Shown here one piece after another: positions 1 through 8,806 of a DNA stretch of 32,353 bases (within the stretch, counting starts at the first letter, position 1; each line of letters begins with the position of its first letter). The notes beneath the pieces were generated by a model. It was not told where the DNA came from and did no database searches. It saw nothing but the letters and a program-made list of their open reading frames with translations. This stretch comes from Thermoguttaceae bacterium (lineage in GTDB: Bacteria > Planctomycetota > Planctomycetia > Pirellulales > Thermoguttaceae), in the NCBI GenBank assembly GCA_024653385.1, contig JANLFZ010000001.1:1-32353 (forward strand), given 5' to 3'. Both the position numbers and the translations under genes were made by a program.

Positions 1-109
1 GAAAGCCGCGTAGTCGGCGAACGTTTCGAATGCCGTAGCGGCGACCGACCGCGCGATTCAGCACGTGGTAGACGTACCCTCCGGTTGCGACTCGCGGACG
101 CCTTGGCAT
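1..109 (-). pseudogene. REP-associated tyrosine transposase (RAYT / Y1_Tnp, IS200-like) N-terminal fragment, apparently frameshifted; continues past the left edge
   Basis: The minus strand from ATG at 109 reads MPRRPRVATGGYVYHVLNRAVGR, the typical RAYT N-terminus. Past about position 40 the expected continuation (AATAFETFADYAAF, matching xxLFxxxxDYxAF) is found only in another frame. Confidence 0.7.
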
Positions 110-176
110 GCCCCCGTTGTAGCCAAGACCCCTCCCCTCCGCAACATAATGAGACCCGACCCCATTTCCGTGACCG

Positions 177-1325
177 CTACCGGCGGATCGTGACCCGGGA
201 GCCGCACGACAGGATGTCGTAGACGTCTTCGATGTCGCGGTCGCGTAGACAGATGTTGCCGTGCGGCGTGGTGCGGCGGATGTTCTCGGGGTCGTCGGTG
301 CCGTGGATGCCGACCGGGCCATCCAGGCCGATCCAGAGGCGGCCGAGGGGGTTGCGGGGGTCTTCGGCGGCGAACTCGCCGTCGCGCCCGTGGTACGGCC
401 TGCCCGGCAGCTTCTCGCGCACCGTGTAGGTGCCTTCCAACTGCGGCTGGTCACGCCCGACGCCGATCGGAAAGCGCCCCGCATAGCGGCCGCCGACCGA
501 GAGCACCAACTCGTAGCGATCCAGGCAGACGGTCGCCTCGAACGGGCCTCGGAGCACCTTCAACTGCCTGCCGGGCGCCAGGTTTCCGGGAGAGCGGATG
601 CCGTTGATCTTCGCCAGCAACTGCCAGGGCACGTCGTAGGCGGCCGCGATCTGCTCGAGGGTATCGCCCGGCCGGACCACGTACGGGGCCTCCAACAGGT
701 GCTGGCGCGAGTAGATGACCGTGCCGGCCAACTGATCGAGCAACTCGGTCAGTTGCCGGCTTTCTTCCGGCGTCAGGTCGGGGTTGCCATACAGGGGCGA
801 GAGTTCCAGAAGCACTTCGGCCAGTTCGCCCGCATCGAGCTTGCGGCGGGCCGTGTCCATCATGGCCGTGAACTCGGGGCGGATCTCGGATGGGGTAAGC
901 CGCGCGGTCGGTCCTTCGGCGCCCTGCGGGGTCCGGTTGGACGGAGATGGAAGCGAAGGCGTGTTGAACCTCGGGCCCTCGGGCGGGGTTGCCGTTTTCT
1001 CGGATGTCTTGGCGAACGGATTGGCCGGTGGCGTAAACGGTGCTTTGGACGAGGGCGACGCCTGGGCCGTGCTGTCGGCAGGTTCCGCCGCGCGCCGGCC
1101 GGGAGGCCAACTGGGCGCCGAAGCCGTCTTGCTGTCGGAGACCTCCCACGGGGCTTTCTCTTTGTCTTTCGAGACGCCGGCGGGCATGCGCACGCTTAAA
1201 GAAGGCCACTGCCCACCCGATCCGTCGGGAGGCGGAGCGCCCGGCTGACTCGTCAGCGTTGTGTAGACCCCGTACATCACCCCCAAGAGCACGGTGACGA
1301 CCACGGCGGTCTTCAGCGAGTTCAT
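177..1325 (-). CDS. LysM-domain L,D-transpeptidase (YkuD family) with N-terminal membrane anchor
   Basis: N-terminal hydrophobic segment, Pro/Ser-rich linker, LysM motif YVVRPGDTLEQIAAAYDVPWQLLAKINGI, then a YkuD-like C-terminus (GIHGTDDPENIRRTTPHGNICLRDRDIEDVYDIL). Confidence 0.85.
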   Translation of the reverse strand: MNSLKTAVVVTVLLGVMYGVYTTLTSQPGAPPPDGSGGQWPSLSVRMPAGVSKDKEKAPWEVSDSKTASAPSWPPGRRAAEPADSTAQASPSSKAPFTPPANPFAKTSEKTATPPEGPRFNTPSLPSPSNRTPQGAEGPTARLTPSEIRPEFTAMMDTARRKLDAGELAEVLLELSPLYGNPDLTPEESRQLTELLDQLAGTVIYSRQHLLEAPYVVRPGDTLEQIAAAYDVPWQLLAKINGIRSPGNLAPGRQLKVLRGPFEATVCLDRYELVLSVGGRYAGRFPIGVGRDQPQLEGTYTVREKLPGRPYHGRDGEFAAEDPRNPLGRLWIGLDGPVGIHGTDDPENIRRTTPHGNICLRDRDIEDVYDILSCGSRVTIRR

Positions 1326-1457
1326 CGTCGTCCTCCTTGACGAGGCGGCTCTATCTGGACCGGCTTATCTTAGAGCAATGGCCAGAACGATGCCATCCCA
1401 ACCCGAAAAATTCCACCGTGCGTGTTGGCATTTCCCCATCGGGCGATTCGGTCTACA

Positions 1458-2507
1458 ATGCCGCCCATGACCGCCCCCCTTGGCCCGCGCCGCGTTCTCT
1501 TGGTCCGCCTCAGCGCGATCGGCGACGTCATCCACACCATGCCCGTGGCGTGTGCGGTGCGTGAACGTTTTCCCGAGACTAAACTGGCGTGGGTGGTCGA
1601 AGCGCGGGCGGGCGCGGTCTTGCGGGGACACGAGGCCATCGACGAGCTGATCGAGCTGCCCCGGGGCTTTCTCAAATCCCCCCGCGAGGTCTGGGGGCTT
1701 CGGCACCAGCTGCGGGCCTTTGGGCCCGACGTGGCGATCGACGTCCAGAGCCTCAGCAAGAGCGCACTGGTCGCGTGGATTTCGGGAGCCCCTCTGCGGA
1801 TTGGCTTCGCACGCCCCGTCGGGCGGGAACTGAGCCCGTGGTGCAACAACCTCCGGGTTCGGCCTACCGCCACCCACGTGGTCGATCAGTACCTGGAATT
1901 GTTGGGGCCGCTGGGCATCCGGCAGCCCACCGTGCGGTTCCAAGTGCCGGAAACGGCCACGGAACGCGAGACGGCCGATCGACTGGTGCGGCAGATGGGG
2001 CTCGACGGAGGATACGCCATCCTGAACGCGGGCGCGGGTTGGCCGTCGAAGCGCTGGCCTGCCGACCGGTTTGCCGCGGTGGCGCGGTATCTGGGCCAGT
2101 CCTGGCACTTGCCGAGCCTGGTGCTTTGGGCAGGGACCGAGGAGCGCGGTTGGGCCGAACAGATCGTGGCTGGTTCCGAGGGCCACGCCAAGCTGGCGCC
2201 CCCGACAAGTCTGCGCGAGTTGGCGGCCTTGGCGCGGCAGGCGAGGCTTTTTGTCGGCTGCGACACGGGGCCGCTGCACTTGGCCGCCGCGGTGGGCACG
2301 CCGTGCGTGGGATTGTTCGGCCCATGGCCCGCCGAACGCAACGGTCCGTACGGCCCCAACCATATCGCCATTCAGAAAATGCGGTTCGAGGGCCCCACGC
2401 GCAAGCGCCGCACTGCCCCGCCGATCTACATGAACGCGATCGACGTGGCTTCGGTCTGCGAGGCGTGCGATAAGCTGCTCGAACGCGACTTCATTCAAGC
2501 GGCGTAG
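1458..2507 (+). CDS. Glycosyltransferase family 9 (lipopolysaccharide heptosyltransferase-like)
   Basis: RRVLLVRLSAIGDVIHTMPVACAVRERFP at the N-terminus and LFVGCDTGPLHLAAAVGTPCVGLFGPW near the C-terminus are GT9 hallmarks. Start chosen at 1458 or 1467 rather than 1422. Confidence 0.9.
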   Translation: MPPMTAPLGPRRVLLVRLSAIGDVIHTMPVACAVRERFPETKLAWVVEARAGAVLRGHEAIDELIELPRGFLKSPREVWGLRHQLRAFGPDVAIDVQSLSKSALVAWISGAPLRIGFARPVGRELSPWCNNLRVRPTATHVVDQYLELLGPLGIRQPTVRFQVPETATERETADRLVRQMGLDGGYAILNAGAGWPSKRWPADRFAAVARYLGQSWHLPSLVLWAGTEERGWAEQIVAGSEGHAKLAPPTSLRELAALARQARLFVGCDTGPLHLAAAVGTPCVGLFGPWPAERNGPYGPNHIAIQKMRFEGPTRKRRTAPPIYMNAIDVASVCEACDKLLERDFIQAA

Positions 2508-2560
2508 CCAACAACCAACCCGCCTCGTGCTCCGTTTTCCACGCTCCCCGCTCCCTGCTC

Positions 2561-3169
2561 TTACGCGGCCGGGCGCTGGCGCCCGTACAGATACGGGTTG
2601 AGCGTCGGGTCGTTGTACATCTTGAATTGCCGATAGACCTTCAGGCGCTTGCGCCCGGCAAAAATGTCGTTGAGGAGTTCCTGGAGGGACTTCGACAGAT
2701 CGGCAAGCTGCTCGCGGAGGACCACCAGGCGCGATTGTGCCTTGGCGCGGTGTTCGGCGTCGGCGTCGGGCCGTTGGGCCTGTTCTTCCATGTGGTAGAT
2801 CCGCAGGGCGAGGATCGAGAGCCGGTCGATCGCGCTACCGGGCGTTTCGGTATTGAGCTTGGCCCTCGGCCGCGGCACGGTGCCCCAGGCTTTGAGCTGA
2901 CCGATGAGAAAGTCGTCGATCCTCTCGATGTGGTCGTTGCGCTCCTGGTTGAGGCGGTCGATCGCCCGCTTCACCTCGGCGATCACCGAATCGGCGACGT
3001 CCGGGCAGCGGGCGATGTCTTCCTGATGCCAAAGGAGGAAGTTGCGCCGATGTTGACGGCAAACCAGGTCCAGCAACCCCTCGGTGGAGTCGCCTTCATC
3101 AGCCCCGTCCTGGTGCCACTCTACCACCTTCTTGCGGTGCAGTTCCGTAATCGCCCGTACGTCGATCAT
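2561..3169 (-). CDS. DUF4254 domain-containing protein
   Basis: Helical protein with LLDLVCRQHRRNFLLWHQEDIAR and ETPGSAIDRLSILALRIYHMEEQ patterns typical of DUF4254, next to a GT9 gene as is common for this family. Confidence 0.75.
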   Translation of the reverse strand: MIDVRAITELHRKKVVEWHQDGADEGDSTEGLLDLVCRQHRRNFLLWHQEDIARCPDVADSVIAEVKRAIDRLNQERNDHIERIDDFLIGQLKAWGTVPRPRAKLNTETPGSAIDRLSILALRIYHMEEQAQRPDADAEHRAKAQSRLVVLREQLADLSKSLQELLNDIFAGRKRLKVYRQFKMYNDPTLNPYLYGRQRPAA

Positions 3170-3434
3170 CCCTTCGACTCGCTAAGAAACGGCCCCTCCT
3201 TGTCCCACGATGCCTTCAGGAGGCGACGCACGATAGCAAGACACGGCCAAGCGGGCAAGAGCGAAACCGTTTTTGCGGCACCATGAGCGCCGTCACACCA
3301 TCGCGCGATCCCCGCGATGGCACGGTGGCGGGCGCCAGTGGGAGACTGCATCTCGTACCCAGGGGCTTGCATCGTGCGGCGGATTGTGCGAAGAAAGACA
3401 TGCGGTTGCCCGGGTCCCTTTCGAGGAGAGTCTT

Positions 3435-4466
3435 GTGAAAGCCCTGGTTCTCACGGCCTACGATCAGCTCGAGTATCTCGACGTTCCGGAGCCGAGCGTG
3501 GGGCCTCAGGACGTGCTCGTCCAGGTCAAGGCATGCGGGATCTGCGGCAGCGACGTCCACGGCATGGACGGCAGCACGGGGCGGCGCATCCCGCCGATCA
3601 TCATGGGCCACGAGGCGGCCGGGATTATCGTGCGCACCGGTTCGTCGGTCTCCGAGTGGCGGGAGGGCGATCGCGTGACGTTCGACTCGACCGTCTCGTG
3701 CGGCCATTGCCGGTTCTGTTCGCAGGGCGCGATCAACCTTTGCGAACGGCGGCGCGTGCTGGGGGTCTCGTGCCAGGAGTTCCGGCAGGACGGGGCGTAT
3801 GCCGAGTACGTCGCCGTGCCCCAGAACATCCTCTACCGACTGCCCGACGGCCTCTCGTTCGAGCATGCCGCGATGGTCGAGCCGGTGTCGGTCGCGGTCC
3901 ACGCGGTGCGGCGTGTGCCGGTGGGACTGGACGATACGGCCGTGGTGGTGGGCGCGGGCATGATCGGCCTGTTGGCGGTGCAGGTGCTGCGTGCGGCGGG
4001 CTGCGGTCGGGTCTTCGCGATCGAGGTCGATCCGCGGCGCCGGGACCTGGCCCTGCGGCTTGGCGCCAGCGAGGCATTCTCGCCCGAGGATACCGACGTC
4101 CTCTCCGTCCTCCGCCACCGCACCGAAGGGCGCGGCGCCGATCTGGCGATCGAGGCGGTGGGTATTCCCGCCACGGTCGCCCTGGCCGTGGCCGCGGTGC
4201 GCAAAGGCGGCTCGGTGGGATTGGTGGGCAACCTCGCCGCCAAGACCGAGTTGCCTCTCCAGGCGGTGGTCACGCGGGAACTGACGCTCTATGGTTCGTG
4301 CGCGTCGTCGGGCGAGTACCCGGCTTGCCTCGGCCTGATGGCGCGGGGCGCCGTGCATGTCGATCCGCTTGTCAGTGCGGTGGTTCCCTTGGCCGAGGCG
4401 GCCGGCTGGTTCGAGCGGCTTAGGCGGCGCGACGAGGGGCTACTGAAGGTGATCGTGCGGCCGTAG
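3435..4466 (+). CDS. Zinc-dependent alcohol/polyol dehydrogenase (MDR superfamily, galactitol-1-P/sorbitol dehydrogenase-like)
   Basis: CGICGSDVHG...GHEAAG catalytic-zinc motif; structural-zinc cysteines CGHCRFCSQGAINLC; Rossmann motif VVGAGMIGLLAVQ. Start assigned to GTG 3435 (MKALVLTAYDQLEYLDVPEP). Confidence 0.9.
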   Translation: MKALVLTAYDQLEYLDVPEPSVGPQDVLVQVKACGICGSDVHGMDGSTGRRIPPIIMGHEAAGIIVRTGSSVSEWREGDRVTFDSTVSCGHCRFCSQGAINLCERRRVLGVSCQEFRQDGAYAEYVAVPQNILYRLPDGLSFEHAAMVEPVSVAVHAVRRVPVGLDDTAVVVGAGMIGLLAVQVLRAAGCGRVFAIEVDPRRRDLALRLGASEAFSPEDTDVLSVLRHRTEGRGADLAIEAVGIPATVALAVAAVRKGGSVGLVGNLAAKTELPLQAVVTRELTLYGSCASSGEYPACLGLMARGAVHVDPLVSAVVPLAEAAGWFERLRRRDEGLLKVIVRP

Positions 4467-4510
4467 GTCCTGGCTTGGCCGCCAGGGCGAGCCATGCCTT
4501 CCGGCGCCCC

Positions 4511-5731
4511 TCAGGCCGTCTGGAGTTGCACGGCTTCGTCGTGCCCGACGGACGCCACGCCGGCGCGACCGGCGTGGGCGCCGTTCGATCCGGACGAGGA
4601 TGGCATGGGGGTTGCCGGATCGCCGGTCGCGGTGGCGGCGCCGCCCGCCCGCTCCAGCGGTCCGGCCGCTCCGCGCCGATTGCCGGGATAGAAGAGTTCC
4701 ACGGCCGCGTGGAACTGCTCGAGACGGGGCGGGTTTTCCATCTGCGCGGCCTGGGCTCGGAACCGCTCGCTCAGTTCGTAGACCTGATGGCGTCCCAGCG
4801 GCCATCGGACGTTCATGATGTCGTTCACCTCGTTGAGCAACTGGTAGACTCGCGCGCGGGTGAGCCCCATCGAGCGGGACACTTGGCGCACGCTGGTCAC
4901 CGGGCCGCGGATGCCCAATCGGTTCTCGGCCAGCGTCACGATCTGATCCGCGGCATCCACCCGAATCTGCTCCAACAGGGGAGACACGAATCGCTGGAAC
5001 AACTCTTCCTCACTGGGGATGCCCGGACTCTGAAGGACGTGGCCGACCCACGTCTCGACCGCATCGATCCGCCGGGGGACGATGCGTACCACGAGGTGCT
5101 CCTGGGCGCCGACCGCGGCGACCAGCCGGTGGATGCAGTAGAACACCTCGAGGATCGCGCGCACGCGCTTCTCGCCGTGGGTCTTGAGTCTGCGGATTTC
5201 CGCCAGACTCATGGCCGCGTAGGTTTCCAAGGGGGTGTTCCAAATGACGCGGGTCATGTGCTTGAGGCTGGGCGCAAACCGTCCCAGCGCCTCCTTGCCC
5301 AGCCCGTGCCGAAGCACACTCGAACGCCATTGCTCCCAGACCACCTCGGAGACGGCGGCGGGGTCGAATCCGTTGGCTGTGGTGTCGGCCTCACCGAGCG
5401 CGATGGGTTCGGTGACTTCGGCCAGGTGGGTGGATAATTGGGCCGGGTCGGTGCTGGCGACGCGGGCCAGGAGCTTGACGAACATGCGGATCTTCTTCTG
5501 CCCGATCCCCGGCGTCGAGGCCAGTTCGGCGAACGGCGTGTTCAAGAGATCCTGGAGGGTGCGGCCCAAGAAGGCCAGGGGCAAGCGCCGGTCGGTCGGA
5601 AGGGCCCAATAGGCCAACGGCCTTTCGAGATGCGGCGCATAGGCTTCCGACAGGAGGACTTTTCGCAGGCTCTCGAAGCGGCTGATCACCTGGAGTTCCT
5701 CGACGGACGGCGTCTTGACGAATCTCATCAT
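4511..5731 (-). CDS. Uncharacterised protein with two RNAP alpha-CTD/HhH-like modules and a sigma-70 region-4-like HTH
   Basis: Module 1 LPLAFLGRTLQDLLNTPFAELASTPGIGQKKIRMFVKLL; module 2 RVIWNTPLETYAAMSLAEIRRLKTHGEKRVRAILEVF; HTH SVRQVSRSMGLTRARVYQLLNEVNDIMNVRWP; low-complexity Gly/Ala C-tail. Confidence 0.7.
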   Translation of the reverse strand: MMRFVKTPSVEELQVISRFESLRKVLLSEAYAPHLERPLAYWALPTDRRLPLAFLGRTLQDLLNTPFAELASTPGIGQKKIRMFVKLLARVASTDPAQLSTHLAEVTEPIALGEADTTANGFDPAAVSEVVWEQWRSSVLRHGLGKEALGRFAPSLKHMTRVIWNTPLETYAAMSLAEIRRLKTHGEKRVRAILEVFYCIHRLVAAVGAQEHLVVRIVPRRIDAVETWVGHVLQSPGIPSEEELFQRFVSPLLEQIRVDAADQIVTLAENRLGIRGPVTSVRQVSRSMGLTRARVYQLLNEVNDIMNVRWPLGRHQVYELSERFRAQAAQMENPPRLEQFHAAVELFYPGNRRGAAGPLERAGGAATATGDPATPMPSSSGSNGAHAGRAGVASVGHDEAVQLQTA

Positions 5732-6359
5732 GTCCTCCTCAAAGCCGACGCGTGGTCGCGCATGGTTATGCCCTTACCCGGCCCGCCGCTGCCCACCGGA
5801 TTTTTCGGACCAACCAGTCCGCGTATTCTTGAAATTCACCACAGACTGTTTGCTCCGAGGAAGGCGCGCTGCGAACCACCCGCCTAGTTGTCGCCCGCAG
5901 GCGCAAATGCGGCGAAGGTATTTAGGGCCTCTGTTCCCGGTCTGTCCGAGAGGGTCAACGTCATCTCAACGAACACTTCGGTGGGAGTGCGGGTGAACAA
6001 CGGGATTCAATTGACTCTGGCCTCTGGTGGATCCCGTCCTTCGCCCGAACCTGATTGTGGCGGGCAGCTCGGGTCCGCGCCGCATCCTCTTGCTGCAATG
6101 CAAGAACCGGCAAAGCGCGAAGCCCCGCACCAATTCTCACACGGCAAGTGGGCTCGTCAAGAGCCTCTCAAGTCTTTTTGGTCAGGATCGAAAACAAAAG
6201 TCAAAGCGGAGTCGACTGTCCACCTAACAATCCCCCTCTACAGAGAATTTCACGGACAGCAACACACCCATATCGCCAGGACCCGGCTTGCGATCTGATC
6301 GGCGCCCCCCCTCGGGTTGTGTGGCGCAATCTACTCCCAGGGGCCCCTACCCCACGCCA

Positions 6360-7115
6360 TCATGTCATCACCCGACTGAGGAACCGCTGGGCACGGGTCG
6401 TTTGGGGATGGTCGAGCACGACACTGGGCGGACCGTCTTCCAGAATCGCGCCGTCGGCAAGGACGACCACGCGGTCGGCGCTGCGCCGGGCGAACGCCAT
6501 CTCATGGGTCACCAGGACGAGCGTCAGGCCGTCGCGCTTGAGATCCTCGAGGACGGCCAGGACCTCGCCTTTGAGTTCGGGATCGAGCGCGCTGGTGATC
6601 TCGTCGCATAACAGGCCGCGGGGCGACATGGCCATCGCCCGCGCAATCGCCACCCGCTGCTTCTGTCCGCCGGACAACTCGGCCGGGTAGGCCGCGGCAC
6701 GGTCGGCCAGGCCGACGCGGTCCAACAGTTCCGTGCCGCGTCGCTTGGCCTCGTCCTTGGTCAGGCCGAGGACGCGCCGGGGGGCCTCGATCACATTGCC
6801 CAGGGCCGTCAGGTGTCCAAAGAGTTGGAAATCCTGGAAGATCATTCCCAACATGCTCCGCACGCGGCGCGCTTCGGCGCGGCGTGCGCGCCCGTCGCCC
6901 GCGTGCAGCACGTGGGGTCCGACGCGGATCTGGCCGGCATCGAACGCACAAAGCCCGTTGAGGCACCGCAGCAATGTCGACTTGCCGCTGCCGCTGGGGC
7001 CCACCAGGGCCACGGTCTGGCGCGGGGCAATCGCCAAGCTGACGCGGTCGAGCACGGTGCGCGTGCCGAAGCGCTTGGTCAGGTGGTCCACGGCGATCGG
7101 CAAGGGTTCGATCAT
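6360..7115 (-). CDS. Polar amino-acid ABC transporter ATP-binding protein (GlnQ/HisP-like)
   Basis: Walker A GPSGSGKSTLL, signature LSGGQKQRVAIARAMA, Walker B LLCDEITSALDPEL. ATG at 7115 overlaps the upstream TGA (ATGA). Confidence 0.92.
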   Translation of the reverse strand: MIEPLPIAVDHLTKRFGTRTVLDRVSLAIAPRQTVALVGPSGSGKSTLLRCLNGLCAFDAGQIRVGPHVLHAGDGRARRAEARRVRSMLGMIFQDFQLFGHLTALGNVIEAPRRVLGLTKDEAKRRGTELLDRVGLADRAAAYPAELSGGQKQRVAIARAMAMSPRGLLCDEITSALDPELKGEVLAVLEDLKRDGLTLVLVTHEMAFARRSADRVVVLADGAILEDGPPSVVLDHPQTTRAQRFLSRVMT

Positions 7116-8806
7116 GCGCCCTTCCCCCACCGGCGTTCAAGGCGTCGCGAAAGATATCCCAGCGGCACCGACATCACCAGGTACAGCGCCGCGGTGGCCA
7201 GGCCGATTTCCAGGTACTTCATGCTCGACTTGGCGAGGATCTGGTACTGCTTGGTCAGTTCCACGACGGCGATCACGCTGACGATGCTGGTGTCCTTGAA
7301 CAGGGCGACGAAGTCGTTGGTCATCGGCGGGAGGATCACGCGAATCGCTTGCGGGAGGACGATGCGCCGGAAGGCCAGCGCCGGCCCCATGCCGAGCGAG
7401 GCGGCCGCCTCCCACTGGCCCACGCCGATCGACCCGATCCCCGCGCGATAGATCTCGGCCTCGTAGGCCGCGTAATTCAACCCGAACCCAAGCACCGCCG
7501 CCTGGAGCGGGGCCAGCTTGAGGTCCATGGCCAGACCGTAGTATTCCGACACCGCCGGCAGCCCGTAATAGAGAAAATACAGCAAGAGCAGGACCGGGAT
7601 GCCGCGGAAGAACTCGACGTAGGCGGCGGCCAGCCAGCGGATCGGCGCGGGCCCGAAGAGCCGGCCCAGGGCGAGTGGCAGCCCCAAGGCAATGGCCACG
7701 CTCATGCTCAACACGCTGACTTCGATCGTCACCCAGGCCCCTTGGAGCAACAGCGGCAGGTAGCGGGCCGGGGTCCACTGACGCGCCGACTCGCGGAGCA
7801 CGTCGGCCATGCCCTCGGCGCCGCTCAGGGCCTGTTGGTCGTCGTTCCAAAGGCCCCACGCCTGGTAGATCCGTTGCAAGCGGCCGCTCCGCCAGAGCCG
7901 GTCGATCGCCGCGTCGAACTGCGAGGCGAGTTCTTCCTGGTCCTTGCGGAAAGCGACCGCGTAGAACCCGCGGGCGCTGGGCTCCTCCGCGTACTTGAGC
8001 TTCGGTCGCTGCCGGGCATAGTAATCGGCGATGGGAAGGTCCAAGAGCACCGCATCGACCTGGCGCTGCTCGAGATCGTCGTACGGCTCGACTTGGCTGT
8101 CGTAGATTCGCTTGCGCACGCCCAGTTGGTCCAACAGCCGCTCGGCCGCGGTGTCTTCGAGCGTGCCGACCACGCCGCCGACCGCCTTGCACTGGTTGAG
8201 CGTGGCGAAACGCTCTTCGTCCTGCCGGACGACAAGCCGGAGGCGGTAGACGTAGTAGGGCCGGCTGAAGCGGATCGCCTTGAGGCGGTCGGGCGTGACC
8301 TCCAGGCCGTTCATGGCGAAGTCGAAGTCGCCTCGCTTCAGGCCCGAGACGAGGCTCTTGAAATCGTACTGCACGAATTCGATCCGGCGGCCGAGTTCCT
8401 CCTGCAGGGCCTCGGCCAGATCGACCTCGAAGCCGACGTGCCGGCCCGGCGCGGTCGGATCGCGGAACACGTACGGCGCGCCGCCCTCGGCGTCGGCTGC
8501 CCAGCGGAGCGGAGGAAGCGGCTCGGCGGCCACTGCCAAGGCGGCGACCAGCCAGGCGGCCAGTCCGAGCGCCCAGAAGCCCCCGCGCGCGGCGCGGCGA
8601 GCATGGTGACCCGGGCGGTCGGGCGCAAGGCCCGCGCGGGGGCCCGGCCCGGTGCCGCGCGCCAAGAAACGACCGAAGGTCTCCTCGTCGGCAAGACGGC
8701 GGAGACCTTCGGTCGGCACGGTAGTGCGGTCGGCAGACCGCATCGCAACACGAGTCTCAGCGGCGGTGCAGCCCAATGACCGCACCATGACGCGGACCCC
8801 GTTCAA
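7112..8806 (-). CDS. Fused amino-acid ABC transporter substrate-binding protein / permease (GlnH-GlnP-type fusion); true start uncertain, probably downstream of the ORF start
   Basis: Signal-like WALGLAAWLVAALAVA, then SBP_bac_3 domain (PTAPGRHVGFEVDLAEALQEELG...), then permease with EAAASLGMGPALAFRRIVLPQAIRVILPPMTNDFVALFKDTSIVSVIAV. The first ~70 residues look non-coding; an in-frame TTG exists at 8665. Confidence 0.88.
   Translation of the reverse strand: MNGVRVMVRSLGCTAAETRVAMRSADRTTVPTEGLRRLADEETFGRFLARGTGPGPRAGLAPDRPGHHARRAARGGFWALGLAAWLVAALAVAAEPLPPLRWAADAEGGAPYVFRDPTAPGRHVGFEVDLAEALQEELGRRIEFVQYDFKSLVSGLKRGDFDFAMNGLEVTPDRLKAIRFSRPYYVYRLRLVVRQDEERFATLNQCKAVGGVVGTLEDTAAERLLDQLGVRKRIYDSQVEPYDDLEQRQVDAVLLDLPIADYYARQRPKLKYAEEPSARGFYAVAFRKDQEELASQFDAAIDRLWRSGRLQRIYQAWGLWNDDQQALSGAEGMADVLRESARQWTPARYLPLLLQGAWVTIEVSVLSMSVAIALGLPLALGRLFGPAPIRWLAAAYVEFFRGIPVLLLLYFLYYGLPAVSEYYGLAMDLKLAPLQAAVLGFGLNYAAYEAEIYRAGIGSIGVGQWEAAASLGMGPALAFRRIVLPQAIRVILPPMTNDFVALFKDTSIVSVIAVVELTKQYQILAKSSMKYLEIGLATAALYLVMSVPLGYLSRRLERRWGKGA
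8671..8714 (-). terminator. Rho-independent terminator-like hairpin downstream of the small lipoprotein gene
   Basis: Perfect 14-bp arms GACCGAAGGTCTCC (8671-8684) and GGAGACCTTCGGTC (8701-8714), with a nested CGTC/GACG stem in the loop. The minus strand continues GTTTCTTGG. Confidence 0.6.

Noticed and set aside
3298-3320. CCATCGCG-cgatccc-CGCGATGG inverted repeat before the dehydrogenase gene
   Set aside because: Perfect 8-bp arms but no second copy or known operator match; insufficient to call a regulatory site.
4470-4487. CCTGGC/GCCAGG hairpin between convergent genes
   Set aside because: Only a 6-bp stem without a T-tract; a bidirectional terminator is possible but not supportable.
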